Assembly (NCBI RefSeq): GCF_046773475.1
Contig: NZ_CP177239.1
Coordinates: 1,674,001 to 1,738,000, forward strand
DNA from: Nitratireductor aquimarinus
GTDB taxonomy: Bacteria; Pseudomonadota; Alphaproteobacteria; Rhizobiales; Rhizobiaceae
Length of the DNA stretch: 64,000 nt
Direction: 5' to 3'
The notes beneath the pieces were generated by a model. It saw nothing but the letters and a program-made list of their open reading frames with translations, was not told the DNA's origin and ran no database searches. The position numbers and the translations under genes are program-made. Shown here piece by piece: positions 26,155 through 33,166 of this stretch (position 1 is the first letter of the stretch; every line of letters starts with the position of its first letter).

Positions 26155-26501
26155 GCGCCTCTCAGATCGCGATGCCGGGCCTGCTCCAGAAGGTCGTGAA
26201 CCGCGTTGACGACGGCGCTCCCAAGGAGCGGTTTTTCTATGGTTCTTATGTGCCCGGCCTGCGGCATCTCATCCAGCGTATCGGCCAGAAGAACGAGTGG
26301 CCCGGCCCCGCCAAGCAGCCGTTCAAGCGGCACCTTCATGTCGGCAAGGACTTCATGATCCACAATCGTGCAGGCAGCCGTGCGGCGCAGCCGTTCAACC
26401 TCTTCCAGATTGCGCGGCACGACAACGTCGTACCCCTCCGATTCAAGCATGAATCGCAGTGACAATCGAAAGGCTGAATCGGGCGCCACCACGAGAATCA
26501 T
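26148..26501 (-). CDS. Degenerate single-domain response-regulator receiver protein
   Basis: A 117-residue stand-alone receiver-like domain. The probable phospho-acceptor Asp48 (TIVDHE) and the Lys of IEKP (Lys90) remain, but the acidic pair at the first strand is reduced: ILVVAPDSAF has only Asp8 where receivers have DD or ED. The switch Thr/Ser region reads VLLADTLD. It may therefore bind FixL or FixJ without normal Mg-dependent phosphorylation, as FixT-like antagonists do, although no FixT homology can be shown here. The ATG at 26501 was chosen over a longer frame to 26567. A FixK-type box lies 99 bp upstream. Confidence 0.7.
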   Translation of the reverse strand: MILVVAPDSAFRLSLRFMLESEGYDVVVPRNLEEVERLRRTAACTIVDHEVLADMKVPLERLLGGAGPLVLLADTLDEMPQAGHIRTIEKPLLGSAVVNAVHDLLEQARHRDLRGAT

Positions 26502-26593
26502 TGCATGCACATCCCGGCATCTCCTCACTGCCGGGCAACGCAAATCAGTCACCGCAGCAGTGTACAATCTCTGCCGTCGGTCGCCATCGTGCT

Positions 26594-26607
26594 TTGCGTT
26601 GGATCAA
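26594..26607 (-). promoter_or_regulatory. FixK/Fnr-type box upstream of the degenerate receiver gene
   Basis: The minus strand reads TTGATCCAACGCAA, which fits TTG[AC]-N6-[GT]CAA. It is centred about 99 bp before the receiver start and lies between fixJ and that gene, so it could give the receiver its own FixK-dependent promoter. Confidence 0.6.
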
Positions 26608-26628
26608 AACGCCCAGTGAAAGGCGAAA

Positions 26629-27246
26629 TCAGCCGACCGGATCACCGGCCTGCAGGACCATGCGAACCAGTTCCGGCAGGTTTCTGGCCTGCATCTTGGA
26701 CATCACATTGGCCCGGTGAACCTCGACCGTGCGCGGGGAAATATCGAGTTCAAAGGCGATCGTCTTGTTGGGCATGCCCGCCACGATCCGGCGCATCACC
26801 TGCTGTTCGCGCTCCGAAAGCTGCTCCACCCGGCCCCGCACCAGCGCCGCATCGGCGGCGGCCGGTGGCCGCTTGTCGAGTTCGCAGATCGCGCGGGAAA
26901 GCGCCTCCATGAGCGTGTCGTCGGAGAACGGCTTCTCGATGAAGTCGAGCGCGCCCGCCTTCATCGCCTCGACCGCCATCGGCACGTCGCCATGGCCGGT
27001 GATGACGATGGCCGGCAGCATGGCGCCGTGCTCGTTCAGCCGCTGCAGAAGCTCGACGCCGCTCATGTCCGGCATTCTCAGATCGGTGATCAGGCAGGCA
27101 TTCTGCAGCCCGGGCGCAACCTTGAGAAAGGCCGTTGCCGATTCATGCACCCGCGCCACATGCCCGGACATGGTGAGCAGAAAAGCCAGCGATTTGCGCA
27201 CCGGCTCTTCATCATCAACGATATGGATCACCACATCATCAGGCAT
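26629..27246 (-). CDS. fixJ: FixJ response regulator
   Basis: Two-domain regulator of 205 residues. The receiver domain has the acidic cluster HIVDDEEPVR, phospho-acceptor Asp55 in LITDLRMPDMSG, the Thr of VITGHGDVPMAVEAMKAGA and the Lys of FIEKPF. The C-terminal LuxR/NarL-type HTH (LSEREQQVMRRIVAGMPNKTIAFELDISPRTVEVHRANVMSKM) is the FixJ form. Phosphorylated by FixL under low oxygen, it should activate fixK. It overlaps the fixL 3' end by 8 bp, so the two are translated as a unit. Confidence 0.95.
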   Translation of the reverse strand: MPDDVVIHIVDDEEPVRKSLAFLLTMSGHVARVHESATAFLKVAPGLQNACLITDLRMPDMSGVELLQRLNEHGAMLPAIVITGHGDVPMAVEAMKAGALDFIEKPFSDDTLMEALSRAICELDKRPPAAADAALVRGRVEQLSEREQQVMRRIVAGMPNKTIAFELDISPRTVEVHRANVMSKMQARNLPELVRMVLQAGDPVG

Positions 27247-28768
27247 TCTGCAATTCCTGCTCTTCCATTGCGGGCAGCGTGAAACGGAATGTCGTCCCCT
27301 CGCCCGAACTCACGATCAGTTTCAACATGCCGCCATGGGCCTCGGCAATCCGCTTTGAGATCGCAAGCCCCACGCCCATGCCGCCCCTCTTGGATGAAAC
27401 GAACGGCTTGAAAAGGTTCTCGGCGATCTCCTCGGGAACTCCCGTTCCCGTATCGGACACGTCAATGTCTATGGCATCGCCTTCCTCGTTGAAAGCCACG
27501 GTCACCTTGAGTTCGCGACCGTCACTCTCGCGCATCGCCTCCATGGCATTGCGCATGAGATTGATCAAGATCTGCTGGATCTGCACCCGGTCCACGAAAA
27601 CCCTGCCAAGCCCGGCTTCGAACTCGAAGACGGTGTGCACGCCGAGCTCGCGTGAGCCCATCAGGGCGAGTGCGGCGGCCTCCTCGACCAGTTTTTGCAG
27701 GTCTTCCGGGTGCTTCTCGCTCTCACCACGCGAGACGAATTCACGCAGATGACGGATGATCTGTCCGGCATGAAGCGACTGCCGCGCCGTCTCTTCCAGC
27801 GCATCGCGCATGCGCTCGGCCACGGGGTCATCCAGATCGTTCAGGAGCCGCTTGCAGCCCTGCACATAGTTGGAGACGGCCGAAAGCGGCTGATTGAGTT
27901 CATGCGCCAGGGTCGAGGCCATTTCCCCCAGCTCGTTGAGGCGGGCAAGACGCGCCAGTTCCGCCTGCACCTCTTCCATCTGCGCTTCGGTTTCCGCACG
28001 CTCGGTCAGGTCACGGATGAAACCGGTGAAGAAGGTGCGCCCGCCACTCTTCATCTCGCCAACAGCGAGCTTCATGGGAAAGGTGGAGCCATCCTTGCGC
28101 TGACCGACCACCACGCGGTCGATGCCGATGATGCGGCGTTCACCCGTGGTCTTGTAGCGCTCGATATAGCCGTCATGCTGCCCGCGATAGGGCTCGGGCA
28201 TCAGCATTTTCACATTGTTGCCGCGCGCCTCGTCTTCCGTATAGCCGAACTGGCGCACTGCTGCGCGGTTGAACGACACCATCGTTCCCTTGTGGTCGAT
28301 GACCACGGTGGCGTCCGGAACCGTGTCGAGAATGGAGTTCAGATGCGCGTCGCGCGCCGCAAGCTGCTGGCGCACCAGCTTTCCCGCATCTTCGGCGTTG
28401 AAATAGGCAGCGCCCACATGGGCGATAAGGATGAGAAAGGCGATGAGCGCGGCAAACACGGGAAGCGAGAGCGGCAGCGTGTCCACGACGCCGACCAGCG
28501 CCACGGCTCCGGCAACCAGCGCCACCGCGACAATTCCGGCAACACGCCCGCCAAGGATCGCGGCGTAAAGGGCCGTGAGCGATGCAAGGAAAATGATCCA
28601 GATGCCGCTGAACGCCGGCCCCATCCACAGGCGGGCGGCCAGAAGGATCAGACTGCCGCCCATGGCAACGACATAGCCCGGCACCCCGGTGCGGCGCGCC
28701 GGTTCAGCAATATCGAAATCGTGACCCAAGATTGCCCCTTCCGCAACGGGTTCGTTTGTGGTGCGCAT
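27239..28768 (-). CDS. fixL: FixL oxygen-sensing histidine kinase
   Basis: Sensor kinase of 509 residues. Four hydrophobic segments (about 32-50, 56-75, 77-96, 103-122) anchor it in the membrane. A haem-PAS domain at about 136-255 carries the proximal haem ligand His198 (EPYRGQHDGYIERY) and the FG-loop Arg region RIIGIDRVVVG. The H-box LGEMASTLAHELNQPLSAVSN has phospho-His289, and the ATPase domain has the N box (LINLMRNAMEAM), DTGTGVP and GGMGVGLAIS. Oxygen binding to haem should switch the kinase off. It overlaps fixJ by 8 bp. A FixK-type box lies 63 bp upstream. Confidence 0.96.
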   Translation of the reverse strand: MRTTNEPVAEGAILGHDFDIAEPARRTGVPGYVVAMGGSLILLAARLWMGPAFSGIWIIFLASLTALYAAILGGRVAGIVAVALVAGAVALVGVVDTLPLSLPVFAALIAFLILIAHVGAAYFNAEDAGKLVRQQLAARDAHLNSILDTVPDATVVIDHKGTMVSFNRAAVRQFGYTEDEARGNNVKMLMPEPYRGQHDGYIERYKTTGERRIIGIDRVVVGQRKDGSTFPMKLAVGEMKSGGRTFFTGFIRDLTERAETEAQMEEVQAELARLARLNELGEMASTLAHELNQPLSAVSNYVQGCKRLLNDLDDPVAERMRDALEETARQSLHAGQIIRHLREFVSRGESEKHPEDLQKLVEEAAALALMGSRELGVHTVFEFEAGLGRVFVDRVQIQQILINLMRNAMEAMRESDGRELKVTVAFNEEGDAIDIDVSDTGTGVPEEIAENLFKPFVSSKRGGMGVGLAISKRIAEAHGGMLKLIVSSGEGTTFRFTLPAMEEQELQNA

Positions 28769-28824
28769 TATTTCCGCACGTGCGTGTCACTGCAAGCCTC
28801 GGCCATGGCACAATTGCCAACTGT

Positions 28825-28838
28825 TTGATCCAGCGCAA
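28825..28838. promoter_or_regulatory. FixK/Fnr-type box shared by fixL and the DUF6455 gene
   Basis: TTGATCCAGCGCAA matches TTG[AC]-N6-[GT]CAA. It sits midway between divergent starts: its centre is about 60 bp from the DUF6455 ATG and 63 bp from the fixL ATG. Both distances would place a box at -41.5 of a short-leader promoter, so it may serve both genes and close a FixK-to-FixL feedback loop. Confidence 0.62.
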
Positions 28839-28891
28839 AGCGCACTGTATCGTAACGGGTGATAGTCTCCGATTAATGTTTGGAGTCGGAA

Positions 28892-29197
28892 ATGAAACGC
28901 TTGTCCCAGAAAATTGAAACGCATGCCAAATTGATGGGCAAGATGATGGACCGCTGCGATGTGGATTTGCAGCGGCTCGCTGCCGATCGCCTTGGCCTGA
29001 CGCTCGCCTCGGCCGTTCGCACCTGCGCCCGCTGCCGCAATGCCGATTCCTGTCAGGGCTGGCTGGCGGCAACTGCCGGAGAAACAAAACGCCAGCCGCC
29101 GTCCTTCTGCCCGAACGCAGTTCTCTTCGATAAAATGACGCGCCTTGAGGAAGAGCCTCAGGACGAACGCCTCGCCCTGAGCAGCGCCGGGCTGTAG
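28892..29197 (+). CDS. Small DUF6455-type cysteine protein
   Basis: A 101-residue soluble protein. The second half has a CxxC-x4-C arrangement (CARCRNADSCQGWL) and a later Cys in PPSFCPNAVLFDKM, the pattern I associate with the DUF6455 family; metal or Fe-S binding is possible but unproved. Such proteins occur near denitrification and microaerobic genes in alphaproteobacteria. The ATG at 28892 follows GGAG with a 6-base spacer. It is divergent from fixL across a FixK-type box. Its last 40 bp overlap the convergent nnrS 3' end. Confidence 0.72.
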   Translation: MKRLSQKIETHAKLMGKMMDRCDVDLQRLAADRLGLTLASAVRTCARCRNADSCQGWLAATAGETKRQPPSFCPNAVLFDKMTRLEEEPQDERLALSSAGL

Positions 29198-30336
29198 AGC
29201 AGCGCAAACCCGAGAAACGCGATCATCCAGGCCGTTCCGGAAATGTGAACCCAGGCCAGTCCCGGCTCGAAAGCAGCCCAGACGCGCACGATTGCGGCCA
29301 CGCAGACAGCACCGAAGATCACGCCTCCCGCCAGTCCGGCCTTCAGCATGCGCCCGGTGTGCCCCAGCGTCGCGCGCATCATGACCGCCAGCGTCATCGC
29401 GCCAATGGCGCCGCCGCCGAGCGCATGAAACCCGGCGGCCTGCGGCACGCTCTCGGGCAACAGCGCCGAGAGCGCCAGCAGCCCGAGACCGAAGGGCACG
29501 AAGGCATAGGCGATGTGCAGCATGAGCACCAGCGCGTCCCGCACGGTGCGCTCACCGGCCCAGCGCGTCAGGCGAACGGCCTGCGAGACTGCGGCGATTG
29601 CAAGCAGAACGCCCGTCAGCAGCGCCTCGGGCAGAAACACCCACAGAGTAAGCGCCGCCGTTGAAACGACGAGCGACGCGACGTCATATTGCCCGAACGG
29701 CACGGGTAGACGCCCGGGATTTTCGCGCACCAGCCAGTTGCGGGTGAAGCTCGGAATGATGCGCCCGCCGATGATCATGATCAGGACAATGGCTGCGCCA
29801 AGGCCAAGCCGGCGGCTCACATCGGAGATCCCTGCCGTCTGCACCTCGACATGAAACAGGATGTTGGCGAGCAGAAGAACCGCAAGCGGCATCAGCACCT
29901 TGAGATTGCGCCAGTTGCGGCCGGCAACGATTTCGCGCACAGCCGCCAGCGTCAGCGCCACGAGAAACGCATTGTCGATGATGGCGGCCTGCCACCATCC
30001 AAGCGATGCGGAATAGTAGATGGCCACCCGCCCCGCGATCCACAGCGCGACCAGAACCGCGAGCGGCGTTCCCTGCACGGGCAGCCGCCCGGTCCAGTTG
30101 GGAATGGCGGTGAGCAGAAAGCCGGCGACGACAGCCGCCAGAAAGCCGAACAGCATCTCGTGCACATGCCAGTCGACCGGCAGGAAAAGACTGCGCGTTT
30201 CAAGAAGCCCCATATAGATGGGCAACCAGGCGAGAATGGAGAGGCCCGAATAGGCTGCGCCCAGAAGGAAGAAGGGCCGAAACCCATAGGACAACACCGC
30301 CGGCCCCTCATAGGCCCGCAATCTCGGTACAGCCAT
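29158..30336 (-). CDS. nnrS: NnrS family haem-copper membrane protein
   Basis: Integral membrane protein of 392 residues with about 12 helices. Family landmarks are YEGPAVLSYGFRPFFLLGA near the N-terminus, PVDWHVHEMLFGF (His residues proposed as metal or haem ligands), GRIIPSFTRNW, and HALGGGAIGAMTLAVMMRATLGHTGR. NnrS is known to protect against nitric oxide stress and is controlled by NnrR. The ATG at 30336 follows CAGGAG; a longer frame to 30459 lacks homology. It is divergent from an nnrR-like gene, the expected arrangement, and overlaps the DUF6455 gene at its 3' end. Confidence 0.92.
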   Translation of the reverse strand: MAVPRLRAYEGPAVLSYGFRPFFLLGAAYSGLSILAWLPIYMGLLETRSLFLPVDWHVHEMLFGFLAAVVAGFLLTAIPNWTGRLPVQGTPLAVLVALWIAGRVAIYYSASLGWWQAAIIDNAFLVALTLAAVREIVAGRNWRNLKVLMPLAVLLLANILFHVEVQTAGISDVSRRLGLGAAIVLIMIIGGRIIPSFTRNWLVRENPGRLPVPFGQYDVASLVVSTAALTLWVFLPEALLTGVLLAIAAVSQAVRLTRWAGERTVRDALVLMLHIAYAFVPFGLGLLALSALLPESVPQAAGFHALGGGAIGAMTLAVMMRATLGHTGRMLKAGLAGGVIFGAVCVAAIVRVWAAFEPGLAWVHISGTAWMIAFLGFALLYSPALLRARRSS

Positions 30337-30529
30337 CGCCAACTCCTGAAAAGGTAGGGCCGGACGGATGCTTCCCCCATTCCGTCCGGCCGGCTGCTGC
30401 GTCGACGCTACCGGACTGGCCGGTGCGCACCGCCGCTGGTTGTCGCAGCAGCATCTCATGAAGAGCCGTTGGATATCCTTTTGGGTGGCTCTCTGAGTGT
30501 TTTTCTAGCGGCTTTCGCGCCGCGAGAAT

Positions 30530-30543
30530 TTGCGCTAGCGCAA
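30530..30543. promoter_or_regulatory. NnrR-type palindromic box between nnrS and nnrR-like gene
   Basis: TTGCGCTAGCGCAA is a perfect 14-bp palindrome of the form TTGCG-N4-CGCAA. It lies 49 bp (centre) before the nnrR-like ATG and 200 bp before nnrS. The nearness to the regulator start suggests autoregulation; for nnrS it would imply a leader of about 160 nt. Confidence 0.65.
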
Positions 30544-30585
30544 AGACGGTCTAAAAAAAGCGCGATTTTGAACGCGGAGTTGCAA

Positions 30586-31287
30586 ATGCCGGGCCTCGAC
30601 CCTTCGCTGATTGCCGATCTGCCCAGCTTTTCGGGGCTGGAGCGCCGGGAGCTGGAGACGCTTCTGGGCTATGCCCAGCCCCTGCGCTATTCCGAAGGCG
30701 CGACAGTCTTCGCCCAGGGCGATGAAGCGGAATCGTTTTACGTCCTGCTCGATGGCCACATTCGCGTGGTTCGCTCAACGCCCGAGGGGCAACAGGTGAT
30801 CGTGCGCTATATCAGCGTCGGCGAACTGTTCGGCATCGCAGCCGCCCTTGGCCGCAGCACCTATCCGGCGTCCGCTGTCGCCGCAGCAGAATGCGTGGCG
30901 CTCGCCTGGCCCAACGCGAAATGGGACGAACTGACCGCACGCTTCCCTTCACTTGGCGCGAACACCTACAAGACCGTCGGCGGCCGTCTGCAGGACGCGC
31001 ATACGCGCGTTGTCGAAATGTCGACCGAGCAGGTCGAGCAGCGGGTGGCCCATGCTCTCCTGCGCCTCGTCAAGCAGACCGGACGCAAGACCGCCGAAGG
31101 GGTGGAGATCGACTTTCCGATCACCCGGCAGGACATCGCGGAGATGACCGGCGCGACGCTGCACACGGTCAGCCGCGTCCTTCAGGCATGGGAGAAGGAC
31201 GGCATCGTTCGCGGTGGCCGCAAGCGCGTCGTGGTGATCAGCCCGCACCGCCTGCTCCTGAAAGCCGAGGCCCGCAAGGAGAGCTAG
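30586..31287 (+). CDS. NnrR/Dnr-like Crp/Fnr-family regulator
   Basis: Regulator of 233 residues. The effector domain (about 10-130) includes FAQGDEAESFYVLLDGHIRVVR, the cyclic-nucleotide-binding fold. The C-terminal HTH has recognition helix GATLHTVSRVLQAWE, with Ser-Arg but His-Thr in place of the Glu of FNR/FixK, as in the NO-responsive DNR/NnrR group. It has no FNR cysteine cluster. Divergence from nnrS supports the NnrR role. The ATG at 30586 follows GGAG; the frame opens at 30469, but the palindromic box falls inside that extension, which argues against an earlier start. Confidence 0.82.
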   Translation: MPGLDPSLIADLPSFSGLERRELETLLGYAQPLRYSEGATVFAQGDEAESFYVLLDGHIRVVRSTPEGQQVIVRYISVGELFGIAAALGRSTYPASAVAAAECVALAWPNAKWDELTARFPSLGANTYKTVGGRLQDAHTRVVEMSTEQVEQRVAHALLRLVKQTGRKTAEGVEIDFPITRQDIAEMTGATLHTVSRVLQAWEKDGIVRGGRKRVVVISPHRLLLKAEARKES

Positions 31288-31313
31288 GGTCCTGACCCTG
31301 GGGTCAGAATCCG

Positions 31314-31523
31314 TCAGCCCTCCGTGATTGCCAGTTCCAGCTCACGCCTGAACGCCTTTTCATCGATGCCATGTTCCTGGCAGGCGTCGCTCACCGAATG
31401 AAACGCGGTAATCGGGCACCCCACGCACAGCATGTGATGGCTCAGCATCACCGCGACCGTGTCCGGCCAGCGCTCCATGATCTCCTCAAGCGTCATCCCG
31501 GCACGCAAATGCGTCTGTCGCAT
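31314..31523 (-). CDS. DUF1858-domain protein
   Basis: A 69-residue protein matching the DUF1858 fold: LRAGMTLEEIMERWPDTVAVMLSHHMLCVGC followed by the helix containing EHGID. The single CVGC pair (Cys-x2-Cys) is the family hallmark and may bind a metal or cluster. DUF1858 proteins are frequent beside ScdA/Ric-type and denitrification genes; the function is not known. The ATG at 31523 follows AGGAGG. An NnrR-type box lies 98 bp upstream, so it likely belongs to the NO regulon. Confidence 0.85.
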   Translation of the reverse strand: MRQTHLRAGMTLEEIMERWPDTVAVMLSHHMLCVGCPITAFHSVSDACQEHGIDEKAFRRELELAITEG

Positions 31524-31614
31524 CGTCGCCTCCTCCAGACCGAAACATCCTCCACTCAGGCATTCAGCTCGATGGCTTCGACACGCAGGATAGCGGCCTT
31601 CGGGCCACGGTTCA

Positions 31615-31628
31615 TTGCGCTGACGCAA
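31615..31628 (-). promoter_or_regulatory. NnrR-type box upstream of the DUF1858 gene
   Basis: TTGCGCTGACGCAA has the same TTGCG-N4-CGCAA form as the box at 30530. Its centre is about 98 bp before the DUF1858 ATG, in the gap after hemN. Confidence 0.6.
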
Positions 31629-31643
31629 CAAGCCGCGCGTCGG

Positions 31644-33008
31644 TCACACGGCAGCAGAGTGGCGCGCGCCGCCACGCTTCAGATACTGGTCGAACAGCGC
31701 AGCCGTCGAACGCACCAGCGGCCGCGCCTCGTCACGCAGGCTGAAGGTGCCGCCATCTTCCACCAGTCCGGCCTCTTCGTCCGCCTGACGCGCCTCGCTC
31801 ACGATCCGCCGCCCGCATTCGCCGAATAGCCGGATTGCCTCTTCGCCCGAAAAGGCGAAGTCGCACATGAGCCGCTCGATCACCCAGGCCCGCGCCTGAT
31901 CCTCTTCGCTGAGCGCGATGCCCCGCGCCGTGGCCAGACCGCCTTCGCTGACGATGCGCTCGTAATTCGCAGTCGCCGGCGTGTTCTGCGCATAGCCCTG
32001 CGGCAGGCGCGACACCGATGAAGGCCCGAGCCCGATCAGCGTCCGGCAGGCATCTTCCGTATAGCCCTGGAAATTGCGGAACAGCCGCCCTTCCCGCGCA
32101 GCCACCGCCAGCGGATCGTCCGGCTTTGCGAAATGATCGAGCCCGATGGTCTGATATCCCGCCTCGCGGATGATGCGCGCCGTTTCCTGCTGCTGCGCAA
32201 AGCGCTCTTCCGGCCCCGGAAGAAACGCCTCGTCGATCATCGTCTGGTGCTTCTTGAACCAGGGCACATGCGCATAGCCGAAAAGCGCGATGCGATCCGG
32301 CGAAAGCGTCAGCGCCTGCCTGATCGTATCGGCCACGCTTTCAAGCGTCTGGTGCGGCAGGCCGTAGAGCAGGTCCAGATTGACCGAGTGCACGCCGCGC
32401 GCGCGAACGCCATCCACAACGCCCCTGGTCTGTTCAAAGGTCTGCTCGCGATTGATGGCCGTCTGCACCTTCGGGTCGAAATCCTGCACGCCAAGGCTGG
32501 CGCGCGTCATGCCGATTGCCGCAAACGCGTCGAACCGCGCATCGTCCATATCGTTGGGATCGAGTTCGACACTGATCTCCGCATCATCGGCGAAGTTGAA
32601 GGCGTCTTTCAGCGCCGCGCCCAGCCGCAGCACGTCTTCGGGCCGGAGCATGGTAGGCGAGCCGCCGCCGAAATGGAGCGCGCGGATGCGCCCATTGCCA
32701 TCCAGCACGTTTCCCACAGTCTTTATTTCACTAAGGAGCGCGTCCAGAAACGCCGCGACCGGCTCGTAACGGCGGGTCATTTTCGTGTGGCAGGCGCAGA
32801 ACCAGCACAGCCGATCACAAAAAGGGATGTGTACATAGAGCGACACGTCGTCGCTGCTGCCCGTCTGTTGCAGCCATCCACGGAAGGTTTCTGCGCCGAT
32901 TCCTGCATGGAAATGCGGGGCCGTCGGATAGCTCGTATAGCGCGGAACCGCTTCTGAATAACGGGTTGCCGGCACTGTCCCGGTGATCTGTTCGCCTGCG
33001 CGCTGCAT
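31644..33008 (-). CDS. hemN: Oxygen-independent coproporphyrinogen III dehydrogenase
   Basis: Radical-SAM enzyme of 454 residues that converts coproporphyrinogen III to protoporphyrinogen IX without oxygen. The [4Fe-4S] motif C-x3-C-x2-C is at Cys64, Cys68 and Cys71 (VHIPFCDRLCWFCACH), followed by HFGGGSPTML (SAM site) and the HemN-specific RYTSYPTAPHF near the start. It supplies haem when oxygen is low, which fits the adjacent haem-rich cbb3 oxidase. The ATG at 33008 has GAGGG nine bases upstream; the ATG at 33017 is too close to it. A FixK-type box lies 64 bp upstream. Confidence 0.94.
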   Translation of the reverse strand: MQRAGEQITGTVPATRYSEAVPRYTSYPTAPHFHAGIGAETFRGWLQQTGSSDDVSLYVHIPFCDRLCWFCACHTKMTRRYEPVAAFLDALLSEIKTVGNVLDGNGRIRALHFGGGSPTMLRPEDVLRLGAALKDAFNFADDAEISVELDPNDMDDARFDAFAAIGMTRASLGVQDFDPKVQTAINREQTFEQTRGVVDGVRARGVHSVNLDLLYGLPHQTLESVADTIRQALTLSPDRIALFGYAHVPWFKKHQTMIDEAFLPGPEERFAQQQETARIIREAGYQTIGLDHFAKPDDPLAVAAREGRLFRNFQGYTEDACRTLIGLGPSSVSRLPQGYAQNTPATANYERIVSEGGLATARGIALSEEDQARAWVIERLMCDFAFSGEEAIRLFGECGRRIVSEARQADEEAGLVEDGGTFSLRDEARPLVRSTAALFDQYLKRGGARHSAAV

Positions 33009-33065
33009 GTTGACCATCCCTCATAATGAACGGAAACTGTTTTTCATGGCTGGGGGCGCGCAGCT

Positions 33066-33079
33066 TTGACGCAGATCAA
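33066..33079. promoter_or_regulatory. FixK/Fnr box between hemN and ccoN
   Basis: TTGACGCAGATCAA fits TTG[AC]-N6-[GT]CAA. Its centre is 94 bp before the ccoN ATG and 64 bp before the hemN ATG. Conserved FixK/FnrL control of ccoNOQP makes it a strong candidate activator site, possibly for both divergent transcripts. Confidence 0.72.
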
Positions 33080-33166
33080 GGCAGTTCGGTTCCCGTTAAG
33101 AGATGCGTTGAATGTGGGAATCGGGGAACGGATTCCCGCGAGCTTTTCTGGATTGGGGAAACAGCA

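Noticed and set aside
31644..33017. Start of hemN at 33017
   Set aside because: The GAGGG ribosome site abuts that ATG directly; the ATG at 33008 has normal spacing.
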